Source: CAZGKW01 sp964526295 (GTDB taxonomy: Bacteria > Planctomycetota > Phycisphaerae > FEN-1346). Taken from it: a stretch of DNA of 64,000 nt. The translations under genes and the position numbers were made by a program. The stretch is taken from NCBI GenBank assembly GCA_964526295.1, contig CAZGKW010000010.1, positions 1 to 64,000 of the forward strand, written 5' to 3'. Position 1 is the first letter of the stretch, and the number at the start of each line of letters is the position of its first letter. Below the pieces are notes generated by a model, which saw only the letters and a program-made list of their open reading frames with translations, did not search any database and was not told where the DNA came from. This document shows, piece by piece, positions 7,675 through 15,308 of the stretch.

Positions 7675-9150
7675 GTGAACCGCATCCACGTGGACCTCGA
7701 CCGGCGCATCGGCAGCGTCGAGCGGGACCTCTTCGGCGGCTTCGCCGAGCACCTCGGCCGGTGTATCTACGGCGGCATCTACGATCCCGGCTCGCCGCGG
7801 GCCGACGAGGACGGCTTCCGCACGGACGTCCTGAAGGCCCTCCGCGAACTGCGGATGTCCGTCGTCCGGTACCCCGGGGGGAACTTCGTCTCCGGCTACC
7901 GGTGGCGGGACGGTGTCGGCCCGCGCGACAAGCGGCCGGCCCGACTCGACCTCGCCTGGAACACGGTCGAGCCGAACACGTTCGGCACGAACGAGTTCGT
8001 CACCTGGTGCCGACGGCTGGGCGCCGAGCCCTACATCGTCGTCAACTGCGGCGACGGCGACGCCCGCGAGGCCCGCGACTGGGTCGAGTACTGCAACGGC
8101 GACCGCGATACCCACCTGGTGGACCTGCGGCGGTCGCACGGCTATCCGGGGCCCCATCACGTCCGTTACTGGGGCATCGGCAACGAGGTCGAGGGCCGGT
8201 GGCAGATCGGCACGAAGACGCCCGAGGCGTACGCCCGGGCCTGCGCCGAATTCGCCAAGGTCATGCGGCGGGTGGACCGCGACATCCGCATCATCGCCGC
8301 CGGGACGTGCACCTGGGGCCGCGACTTCGTCGAGCACGGTCGGCTGGCCCTGGAGCACGCCGGCGACCTCATCGATTACCTCGCCGTCCACTGGTACGTG
8401 GGCAACCGGGAGGACGATTTCGCCGCCTACATGACGCTTTCGGAGTCGTTCGAGGAGCGGCTGAGTGCGTACGAAGGGCTGATCCGGGCCGCCCGCCTCG
8501 CCTCGAAGCTCGAGCGGCCCGTCCACATCGCCGTCGACGAGTGGAACGTCATGTACCGCAAGAAGGACGTGATGCACCACGAGATCTACAACCTGGAGGA
8601 CGCGCTCGTCATCGCGATGCACTTCAACGCCTTTATCCGGCACGCCGCCTCCGTCCGCATGGCCAACCTGGCCCAGATCGTCAACTGCATCGCGCCGATC
8701 CTGACGCGGTCGGACGACCTCGTGCGGCAGACCATCTTTTACCCGTTCGAGCTCTACAGCCGCGTCAGTGGGCCCGAGGCGCTCGACGTCCACTGGGACG
8801 GCGATACGTTTGGCGGCGGCGGACGGACGGGCGTCCGCGTCCTCGACGTTTCCGCGACGCTGGATCCCACCGGCCGCGAGTTGGCCGTCTTCGCCGTGAA
8901 CCGGAGCGAGACGGAGGCCGCCGAGGTCGAGATCCGTCTGGCCGACGGGCGGTTCGACGGGCCGGTCCGCATCGAGACGGTCACCGGCCCGGACATCAAG
9001 GCCGAGAACACGTTCGACGTGCCCGACCGCGTCGGAACGACTTCCCGGACGCTCGATGCTCCCGGGGCCGGCGAAGGGCAGGGCCGCCGGACGATCACGG
9101 TGACGCTCGAGCCGGCCAGCATCACGGCCGTCGTGGCTGGCGTTCAGTGA
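7675..9150 (+). CDS. abfA: GH51 alpha-L-arabinofuranosidase
   Basis: A 491-residue enzyme that removes terminal arabinofuranose from arabinan and arabinoxylan oligosaccharides. The GTG at 7675 is preceded by AAAGGAG 7 nt away. The (beta/alpha)8 domain holds the acid/base Glu171 in G-I-G-N-E-V-E-G and the nucleophile Glu289 in V-D-E-W-N-V-M-Y. The R-Y-P-G-G-N-F-V-S-G-Y block near residue 65 is typical of GH51. A C-terminal beta-sandwich follows from about residue 385. No signal peptide is seen, so it probably acts in the cytoplasm on imported oligosaccharides. Its product arabinose fits the araB and araD genes 24-30 kb away. Confidence 0.93.
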   Translation: MNRIHVDLDRRIGSVERDLFGGFAEHLGRCIYGGIYDPGSPRADEDGFRTDVLKALRELRMSVVRYPGGNFVSGYRWRDGVGPRDKRPARLDLAWNTVEPNTFGTNEFVTWCRRLGAEPYIVVNCGDGDAREARDWVEYCNGDRDTHLVDLRRSHGYPGPHHVRYWGIGNEVEGRWQIGTKTPEAYARACAEFAKVMRRVDRDIRIIAAGTCTWGRDFVEHGRLALEHAGDLIDYLAVHWYVGNREDDFAAYMTLSESFEERLSAYEGLIRAARLASKLERPVHIAVDEWNVMYRKKDVMHHEIYNLEDALVIAMHFNAFIRHAASVRMANLAQIVNCIAPILTRSDDLVRQTIFYPFELYSRVSGPEALDVHWDGDTFGGGGRTGVRVLDVSATLDPTGRELAVFAVNRSETEAAEVEIRLADGRFDGPVRIETVTGPDIKAENTFDVPDRVGTTSRTLDAPGAGEGQGRRTITVTLEPASITAVVAGVQ

Positions 9151-9174
9151 ACTTGGCAGTTCGAGGGACTGGAT

Positions 9175-10983
9175 TTGCGTAATGCACGGGGTCTGTTTGG
9201 GGTCGCCGCGTTAGCTTGCACGGGGCTGCTCGGCGGCGTCGCCGTCGCCGGCGGTGCGGAGGTCGAGGCCCCCGCGCCAGCGGTGCCGGAGCTCCTCTCG
9301 GCGACCCGCCTCGGCACGGCCGGCGGCGACACGCTCGAAGGCGTCGCCATCGCCGACGACGGGACGATCTACGTCGCGGGAAACACCGCATCACCGCTCG
9401 GGGACCTCCCGGATGGCATTGAGCCACGCGTCCTGGGCCGGTCCGCCGAGGGCTGGACCTACGGGTGCGGCCTGGTGGCCCGGTTCAGCCCGGACGGCCG
9501 GCGGCTCCTCGGCCTGCTCCAGTTTGCCCCCGGGGCCGTCAAGCTGACGACCGTGGCGGTCTGCCGCGGCGGCGTGTACGTCGGCGGATACGCAAGTCCC
9601 GGCCTGGGGCCGGTCGTCGCCCCCCTCGGGGGCCTCCTTCCGAAGCCCCACGGCTTCGCCCAGCGCGACCTCGACACGTATTGTCCCGGCGAGCACTACA
9701 GCGAGCCCCGGCGCGACCCGCGGAACGACCAGCGCGGCGTGCCGGTCGTCCTCCGCTTCTCCGCCGACCTTTCGCGGATCGAGGCCGGCACGTTCCTGGA
9801 GGGGTGGCAGAGTTGCTGGCACGTACCGTGGCCCCTCGGCGAGGACCACTGGCAGCCGGTCGGGCTTGGCGTGCTGGCCGGGGGCGACGTCGTCGTCAGC
9901 CACGACGGCGGATACAACCGCATGCCGGCCCCCGACGAGAAGGCCGGCTTCGAGCACTTCTACGGCGTCCCGGACTACGTCAGCCGCCTCTCGCCCGACC
10001 TCGCCCGCCGACGCTGGCGCATCGAGGTCTACACGCCGCCGGTGGACCCGGAGAAGGTCAACCGCTACCAGAATAACTTTGGCCGGAGCCGGTGGCGCGG
10101 CACGTGGACGCGGGATTCGCTGGGCAACACGCGGACCCTTCGCCTGGCGGTCGGTCCGGACGACGCCGTCGCCATCTCCGGCTGGTCGCCGACGCGGACC
10201 AGTGGCGAGCCCTGGTGGAGCTCGTTCCTGTGGAAGCTCGGTCCGGACGGCGCGGTCCGTTGGCGGGCGTACAATCCGGACCCGATGTCGGGCAAGGGCG
10301 ACCGGATGGGCGGCCAGGTCTCCGATGCCTGCGTCCGGAGCGTGGCGTTCGACGCCCGCGGGCACGTCCTGGCGGCCCTTGCGGGGGACGGCGGCAACAA
10401 CATCCTCAGGTGGGACCCGCGCGACTACACCCGCCCGGCGCCCAACCTGAGGGGCCGCGTCACCAGCTTCCATGGGCGGGTCTTGTTCTGGGGCGGCGTC
10501 GTCCGGCTGCACCGCGAGTCGCAGGAGGTCCTCGGGGGCAACCACATCGGGGGCTACGCGAGAGGCGAGGGACGACGCGGGGGGTTTCGGGCGGCCTGGG
10601 CCAAGGACATCGCCCCGCTGCCCGGCGGGCGGGTGCTCGCGATCGGACGCAATACCCGGGGCTTCGAGACGACACAGGACGCCTGGCACCGCGACACGGA
10701 GGGCGGATTCGTCCGCGCCTACTCGCCAAAGTTCGACCTCGAGTTCAGCACCAGCCTGCCAGACGTCGATCCGGCGACCGTGGCTGTCCGCGGGTCACGG
10801 GCGGCAATGGTGGGCACGGCAAGGGCCCTGCCGGCCCGGCATGGCCGACAGCGACCTCCGGCGGCCGGAGACGAGGAGAGCGAGAGGCTGCGAACGCCCG
10901 TCGAGAGCCCGGCGCTGCCGGCGCCGGACGATGCCCGGGACGGGTACCTGATGGTCCTGGACTTCGCTTCCCCCGCTCGATAG
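9175..10983 (+). CDS. Secreted beta-propeller-like protein, function unknown
   Basis: A 602-residue protein beginning at a TTG (9175) with GAGGG about 9 nt upstream, 24 nt after abfA, so probably co-transcribed with it. Residues 1-27 are a signal peptide ending A-V-A-G-G-A. The body shows repeated motifs such as G-V-A-I-A-D-D-G-T-I-Y-V-A-G and V-A-F-D-A-R-G-H-V-L-A-A, which resemble SBBP/NHL propeller blades (roughly seven). A low-complexity Pro/Arg-rich insert precedes the last strand. No catalytic motif was recognised. A carbohydrate-binding or sensing role is suggested only by its neighbour. Confidence 0.75.
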   Translation: MRNARGLFGVAALACTGLLGGVAVAGGAEVEAPAPAVPELLSATRLGTAGGDTLEGVAIADDGTIYVAGNTASPLGDLPDGIEPRVLGRSAEGWTYGCGLVARFSPDGRRLLGLLQFAPGAVKLTTVAVCRGGVYVGGYASPGLGPVVAPLGGLLPKPHGFAQRDLDTYCPGEHYSEPRRDPRNDQRGVPVVLRFSADLSRIEAGTFLEGWQSCWHVPWPLGEDHWQPVGLGVLAGGDVVVSHDGGYNRMPAPDEKAGFEHFYGVPDYVSRLSPDLARRRWRIEVYTPPVDPEKVNRYQNNFGRSRWRGTWTRDSLGNTRTLRLAVGPDDAVAISGWSPTRTSGEPWWSSFLWKLGPDGAVRWRAYNPDPMSGKGDRMGGQVSDACVRSVAFDARGHVLAALAGDGGNNILRWDPRDYTRPAPNLRGRVTSFHGRVLFWGGVVRLHRESQEVLGGNHIGGYARGEGRRGGFRAAWAKDIAPLPGGRVLAIGRNTRGFETTQDAWHRDTEGGFVRAYSPKFDLEFSTSLPDVDPATVAVRGSRAAMVGTARALPARHGRQRPPAAGDEESERLRTPVESPALPAPDDARDGYLMVLDFASPAR

Positions 10984-11139
10984 AGCCCGCGCCGAGAGGC
11001 CGAACGGGCGCAAACTGAGGGGAGGCACAGGCCGCGCACGCCTGAGAGCGCCGGCCGACTCCGGCCGTCCCTCAAACGCCGCCCCTGCGACAGACATGAC
11101 ACGGGGCGGACGATTCGCCGCGCAGCGCAACTCCGCGCG

Positions 11140-11173
11140 GGTGGTCGGGCGGCTTCGAAGCCGCCCGACCACC
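11140..11173. terminator. Perfect 34-bp palindrome between convergent genes
   Basis: Arms 11140-11156 and 11157-11173 are exact reverse complements (17 bp each), centred on TTCGAA. It lies between the end of the plus-strand propeller gene and the end of the minus-strand histone gene. As RNA it forms a very stable hairpin on either strand. There is no strong U tract, so its role as a bidirectional terminator is inferred from position. Confidence 0.55.
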
Positions 11174-11201
11174 ACCGGACCCTTGGGGCTCGACCGGCCC
11201 G

Positions 11202-11384
11202 CTACAGGTCGTGCGGCCGGATCGTGCCGCGCTTGTTGGCCTTCGCCCGTTTCGCCGCTTCCTTGATCATGCAGATGACGTGCTCGTTGACGGCATCGGC
11301 GAGCTGGCCGTCGGCTCGGAGATCCTGGTCCTTGACGATCTGCTTGACCCGACTGGCCACAACAACCATCGGTTCGTCTGCCAT
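11202..11384 (-). CDS. Single-domain bacterial histone-fold protein
   Basis: A 60-residue basic protein starting at the ATG at 11384, with GGGAGA about 7 nt upstream. An open frame extends further upstream, but the Shine-Dalgarno site and sequence character support this start. It has a first helix (about 7-20), a long central helix (about 27-51, with K-E-A-A-K-R-A-K-A-N-K-R) and the C-terminal signature R-G-T-I-R-P-H-D-L. This R-[ST]-[IV]-x-P-x-D-L ending is the hallmark of small bacterial histones such as Bd0055 of Bdellovibrio. Known family role: DNA-binding dimers that bend or coat DNA. It has its own strong promoter and a long leader, and is divergent from an AhpD-like gene. Confidence 0.85.
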   Translation of the reverse strand: MADEPMVVVASRVKQIVKDQDLRADGQLADAVNEHVICMIKEAAKRAKANKRGTIRPHDL

Positions 11385-11471
11385 GTCTTTCTCCCTGAGG
11401 CCGCGCCCGGCCCACAAGCAGGTCCGTGAACAAAAGCTGCCCCGGAAACCGCTCCCGGAGCCTCCTTTTGC

Positions 11472-11500
11472 CGTATACCGGGCTGTGCGGGCCGTGTCAA
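11472..11500 (-). promoter_or_regulatory. Strong promoter for the histone gene
   Basis: On the minus strand: consensus -35 TTGACA (11500-11495), 17-bp spacer, -10 TATACG (11477-11472). It predicts an untranslated leader of about 80 nt before the ATG at 11384. Confidence 0.6.
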
Positions 11501-11569
11501 CACAATACATGGAAAGCGCCGCCGGACTTTCCGAGCGGGGCGGAGGCGCCGGGAACGTTCTCGGCGGTC

Positions 11570-11598
11570 TTGCACGAGTCGCCCCGGCCCCCTATACT
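11570..11598 (+). promoter_or_regulatory. Promoter for the AhpD-like gene
   Basis: TTGCAC (11570-11575), 17-bp spacer, TATACT (11593-11598). The predicted leader is about 40 nt and ends in an AGGAG ribosome-binding site. Confidence 0.6.
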
Positions 11599-11646
11599 GG
11601 CCCCCGCAGACGCACATCACCGGGAGAGATCAGGAAGGAGAACGCG

Positions 11647-12003
11647 ATGGCTGCGGACGGCAAAGCGAAGCTCGACCTCCTTAAGAGGCGGCGGACCGAG
11701 ATCCGCGACGGCATGCCCGAAGTGGCGAAAGGGTTTTTCACGGCCCTCCAGGCGGCCGAGGCGGACGGCGTGCTGCCCCACAAGATGAAGGAGCTCATCA
11801 CGCTGGGCATCTCGGTCGCCATCCGGTGCGAACTGTGCATCGCCGCCCACCTCCAGGCCTGCCTCAAGGCCGGGGCGACGCGGGAGGAGATCATGGAGGT
11901 CCTGGGTGTGGCGATCGCCATGGGCGGCGGACCGGGGTACACCTACTCTGCCTACGTCCTCGAGATGCTCGACGAGTTCGAAGGCGGCGAGGAGTCCGAA
12001 TAA
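11647..12003 (+). CDS. Carboxymuconolactone decarboxylase / AhpD-like protein
   Basis: A 118-residue all-helical protein from the ATG at 11647 (AGGAG about 6 nt upstream). It carries the AhpD-type redox motif Cys61-x2-Cys64-x3-His68 (R-C-E-L-C-I-A-A-H), followed by G-A-T-R-E-E-I-M-E-V-L and a G-G-G-P-G-Y loop. Members usually act as alkylhydroperoxidase-type thiol reductases or are of unknown substrate; a true 4-carboxymuconolactone decarboxylase would lack the CxxC pair. It stands alone with its own promoter, divergent from the histone gene. An oxidative-stress role is an inference. Confidence 0.85.
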   Translation: MAADGKAKLDLLKRRRTEIRDGMPEVAKGFFTALQAAEADGVLPHKMKELITLGISVAIRCELCIAAHLQACLKAGATREEIMEVLGVAIAMGGGPGYTYSAYVLEMLDEFEGGEESE

Positions 12004-12022
12004 CCGCGACGACGGCGGATCG

Positions 12023-13486
12023 TCACCCCGGCTGATCAGGCGAGACGGGCGGGCCCGGTTCGTCCGCATCCGGGCCGACCCGCGGGTCGGGCGCCATGCG
12101 GCTGGCGGCGACGGCATAGATGACGCCGCCGGCCAGCAGCGCGGCGAAAAGGACGCCCATGCCCCAGTAGTAGGCCACCGCCACCGCCGCCAGCGGCAGC
12201 AGCGTCAGCGGACTGGTCACGGTGTTCAGGAAGCCGATGTAGGAGGGCCGCCGGTGGGGCGGGGCGCACGTCACCAGGAACCGGTTCCCGCCGATCATGC
12301 TCCCCTGAAGGGCCGCCCCGAAGAAGGCCAGCGACACCAGGTAGACCAGCAGCGGCAGGTCCAGGACGGCCTTCGTCCAGGGGATCCCCGCCTCAAATCC
12401 CGTCGGCAGGGCCGGCGCGACGAGGGCCGCCACCGGCGAGAGGAAGAAGCATACCCCGGAGCCGACCAGACAGGCCCGGTAGCCGTGCCGGTCCGCCACC
12501 GACGCCCACACGGCGCTCATGGCGACGCGGCTGAGCTTGAAGGTGGCGACCAGGATGCCCCCGAGGAGGGCCACGCCGACCGCCCCGCCGGCGTGGGCCA
12601 GCCGCTCCTCTCCGTACGGGATGAAGAAGGCCCACGTCAGGATGTTGATGCGAAACGCGATGCGGGTCCAGAGATAGGCCCGGTAGCTCCGGTCCAGGCG
12701 AAGCCACCGCAGGCCCCGCCTGAGCGACTCGCCCAGCGTCGTCCGCCGCTTGGCGCTGGGGCCGGTGCCCTCGCGGCACATGGCGAAAAGGGCGAGGTCG
12801 ACGGCGATGAGGACCGACCCGATGACGGCCAGGAGGACGTATCCGCCCGGCTGGCCGATGAACGAGAGGATCGGCTGGATGACGAGCGTCCCGGCCACTA
12901 CCGACACGGCCCCGCCCAGGAAGTTCCGCATCCCGAGGTAGAGACCGATCCGCCGGGACGGGATCATCCGGCCCACCATGTCGAGGAACGTGATGTGGAG
13001 CGACCCGCCGATCGCGTAGGAGAGGAACAGGACGACGTAGAACAGGGCATAGGTCGCGGGGCTGGCCTCTTTCGTCAGGAGCCAAAGCGACGCCACCATC
13101 GCGACGGTCGCCGCCACGCGGGCCACCGACAGGGCGATGAAGACGGGGCGTTTCCGGGGAAGGTGCTCGAAGCGGCTGCCCACCAGGAGCTGGGGGCCCA
13201 GGGCCGCCCCTTTCTCGACGACCGTCAGCATCGCCACGAGAAAGAGGTACCAGAATCGGTCGGCCCCCCCTACCAGGGCGACGAAGAACCCGGCCAGGAT
13301 GAGCTGCGGCTGGATGAAGTCCCGGGCGGTCTCGCCGATCATTCCGGCCAGGACGCCCAGGGCGAAGTTGCGGCGGAGCCCTTTCGGGGTCTGGTTGGCG
13401 CTGGCGGCGTCGAGAGGCGGACCGACCGCCGAGCCCGAATCGGGATCGAGTGCGTCTTGGTCGGCGGCGGGGACGTCCGTACCCAT
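12023..13486 (-). CDS. MFS-type transporter, substrate unknown
   Basis: About 487 residues from the ATG at 13486; an alternative ATG at 13549 would add 21 residues and neither has a clear ribosome-binding site. A hydrophilic N-terminus of about 40 residues is followed by about 11-12 hydrophobic helices in two halves joined by a basic loop (around residues 245-275, C-R-E-G-T-G-P-S-A-K-R-R). An R-R-I-G-L-Y-L-G-M-R-N loop in the first half and S-V-A-D-R-H-G-Y-R in the second resemble MFS loop signatures. It ends in a Pro/Asp-rich tail. Nothing points to a substrate. It is convergent with the AhpD-like gene. Confidence 0.75.
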   Translation of the reverse strand: MGTDVPAADQDALDPDSGSAVGPPLDAASANQTPKGLRRNFALGVLAGMIGETARDFIQPQLILAGFFVALVGGADRFWYLFLVAMLTVVEKGAALGPQLLVGSRFEHLPRKRPVFIALSVARVAATVAMVASLWLLTKEASPATYALFYVVLFLSYAIGGSLHITFLDMVGRMIPSRRIGLYLGMRNFLGGAVSVVAGTLVIQPILSFIGQPGGYVLLAVIGSVLIAVDLALFAMCREGTGPSAKRRTTLGESLRRGLRWLRLDRSYRAYLWTRIAFRINILTWAFFIPYGEERLAHAGGAVGVALLGGILVATFKLSRVAMSAVWASVADRHGYRACLVGSGVCFFLSPVAALVAPALPTGFEAGIPWTKAVLDLPLLVYLVSLAFFGAALQGSMIGGNRFLVTCAPPHRRPSYIGFLNTVTSPLTLLPLAAVAVAYYWGMGVLFAALLAGGVIYAVAASRMAPDPRVGPDADEPGPPVSPDQPG

Positions 13487-13634
13487 AGGGGTGCACGGCA
13501 GGGGGTTGGGGGTCAGGGCTATGGCATAACGGGGGAACCGCTCCCCCATCGCACCCTAGCCGGGGGGGCGCGCAGCGTCCAGTCGAAAAGCGGAAAGCGC
13601 ACCGAACGGGGCCCGCTGCCGGCCGCCTTTCGTC

Positions 13635-13662
13635 TTGGCGCCGCCGACGGGGCCGGTATGCT
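13635..13662 (+). promoter_or_regulatory. Promoter for the UroD-like gene
   Basis: TTGGCG (13635-13640), 16-bp spacer, TATGCT (13657-13662). The ATG at 13698 follows with an AAAGGA ribosome-binding site. Confidence 0.5.
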
Positions 13663-13697
13663 TGTGCCCCCCCAAAACCGGGGTGAAAGGACCTCAC

Positions 13698-14744
13698 ATG
13701 GCAGGCAACGGACGCGTGGAACCCCTGGGCCGGGACGAGGTGGCGGCCGCCATCGAACGTCGCGGCCCCCCGCGGATACCGCTCGTCATGGCCGTCTGGT
13801 GGGGCGAGGGCCTCCGCGAACACTACGGCGACAGGCTGAAGCCCCTTGAGCAGCGCTACCCCCCGGACGCCCTCTTCGCCCCGCTTCCCCGCACCACGCC
13901 CACCCGCGAGGACCTCCCCTGGTGCCGCGGTCAGAACGTCGGGCGGGTCGGCAAGGACGCGGTCTGCCTGCTGCCGGACTGGTCGCAGCTCGACGAGTAC
14001 CTGGCGGCCATGCCGGACTTCTCGGCGGACGGGTTGTTCGACGAATACCGCCGGGCCGCCGAGGCCGCCCGGGCCGAGGGCCGCTACGTCCTGGCCCTCC
14101 AGTGGAACCTCTTCTTCGAACGTGTCTGGCAGGTCCGCGGGATGCAGAACCTCCTGATGGACTACTACCTCTACCCCGATGAGGTCCACCGCCTGCACCG
14201 GGCCCTGTGCGACCAGTACAAGGCCGTCCTGGAACGGGCCGCCGAGGTCTGCCGCCCCGACGGCTTCTGGACCAGCGATGACCTGGGGAACCAGCGGCAG
14301 CTCATGATGGGCCCGGGGCCCTTCCGCGAGTTCATCCAGCCTTACTACGCCGAGATCGGCGAGACCTGCCGCCGACTCGGGCTGCACTTCTGGCTCCATT
14401 CGTGCGGTGACAACACGGAGGCCCTGCCCGGCCTCATCGAGGCGGGTCTCGACGTCTTCCACCCCGTCCAGAAGCACACGATGGACGAGGCGGCCGTGGC
14501 ACGCGAGTTCGGCGACCGGCTGACGTTCCTGGTGGGTCTCGACGTCCAGCACATCCTCCAGGAGCGGACACCGGACGGGGTCCGCGAAGAGGTCCGGCAC
14601 CTGGTCGACACCTTCGACCGGCCCGGAGGGGGCATGATGATGGCCGCCGGCAACGGCATCGTCCCCGGGACGCCCCTGGAGAACATCGAGGCGTTCCTCG
14701 ACGAGGCCGTCCGCTACGGCACGGCCCATCGGCAGGCGTGGTAG
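13698..14744 (+). CDS. Uroporphyrinogen-decarboxylase-family protein (methyltransferase-like)
   Basis: A 348-residue TIM-barrel protein from the ATG at 13698. The overall pattern is UroD-like (an F-R-E-F-I-Q-P-Y-Y block near residue 212 and F-L-V-G-L-D-V-Q near the end). Instead of a clear heme-pathway profile it has the H-S-C-G-D-N motif seen in the MtaA/CmuA branch, where His and Cys bind zinc in corrinoid-linked methyl transfer. Such proteins are abundant in planctomycetes and lentisphaerae with unknown substrates. No corrinoid protein gene is next to it, and no other heme gene is near, so HemE is unlikely but not excluded. Confidence 0.75.
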   Translation: MAGNGRVEPLGRDEVAAAIERRGPPRIPLVMAVWWGEGLREHYGDRLKPLEQRYPPDALFAPLPRTTPTREDLPWCRGQNVGRVGKDAVCLLPDWSQLDEYLAAMPDFSADGLFDEYRRAAEAARAEGRYVLALQWNLFFERVWQVRGMQNLLMDYYLYPDEVHRLHRALCDQYKAVLERAAEVCRPDGFWTSDDLGNQRQLMMGPGPFREFIQPYYAEIGETCRRLGLHFWLHSCGDNTEALPGLIEAGLDVFHPVQKHTMDEAAVAREFGDRLTFLVGLDVQHILQERTPDGVREEVRHLVDTFDRPGGGMMMAAGNGIVPGTPLENIEAFLDEAVRYGTAHRQAW

Positions 14745-14762
14745 ACTCCCCGAAGCGACCGC

Positions 14763-15161
14763 TCAGACGGCCGGGGGGCCTTCGCCCTCGGCGATGGCCG
14801 CGGCGATCGCCAGCTCCTCGGTGTGGGTGATGGTCACGTGCCAGCTCGTGACGCCCAGCTCGCGGGCCTTCTCGGCCGTGGTCCCGTGCAGGACGACGTA
14901 GGGCTTGCCGGACGGCTCGTTGAGGATTTCGATGCCGCGGAACTCGACGCCCTGCCGCCACCCCGTGCCGAGGGCTTTCATGACGGCTTCCTTGGCGGCG
15001 AAGCGGCCGGCGAGCGTCTCCTCGAAGCCCTTCTTGCGGCGGCGGGCGTAGGCCACCTCCGCCTCCGTGTACGTCCGCTCCAGGAAGTGGTCGCCGTGAT
15101 GGTCGACCATCCGGCGGATGCGCTCGACGCCGCACAGGTCGATGCCGTGGCCGAGGACCAT
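14763..15161 (-). CDS. acpS: Holo-[acyl-carrier-protein] synthase
   Basis: A 132-residue enzyme that transfers 4'-phosphopantetheine from CoA to acyl carrier protein. The start is the ATG at 15161. The N-terminal G-I-D-L-C-G-V-E-R-I motif has Asp8 for magnesium, and R-F-A-A-K-E-A-V-M-K-A-L-G-T-G has Glu58, both diagnostic of AcpS. The C-terminal H-V-T-I-T-H-T strand is also typical. Its length matches the family. The frame is open far upstream but that part is noise. It is convergent with the UroD-like gene, 18 nt apart. Confidence 0.92.
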   Translation of the reverse strand: MVLGHGIDLCGVERIRRMVDHHGDHFLERTYTEAEVAYARRRKKGFEETLAGRFAAKEAVMKALGTGWRQGVEFRGIEILNEPSGKPYVVLHGTTAEKARELGVTSWHVTITHTEELAIAAAIAEGEGPPAV

Positions 15162-15308
15162 GGCGGTCAGGATACGTGGCCCCGGAGGCGCCTCAAGCGA
15201 AATCCGGTCGCCTGGCCGACCGGACCGCGGTACAGTCTGGAGTCGCTGATCCATCGGAGGGCGCCCGCGCCGAGGGGCACGCTCGGGTCCCGCCCATCGG
15301 GAGACCGC

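Noticed and set aside
12393..14729. Minus-strand open frame of 778 codons across the MFS and UroD-like genes
   Set aside because: It crosses two genes in a wrong frame and has no protein pattern.
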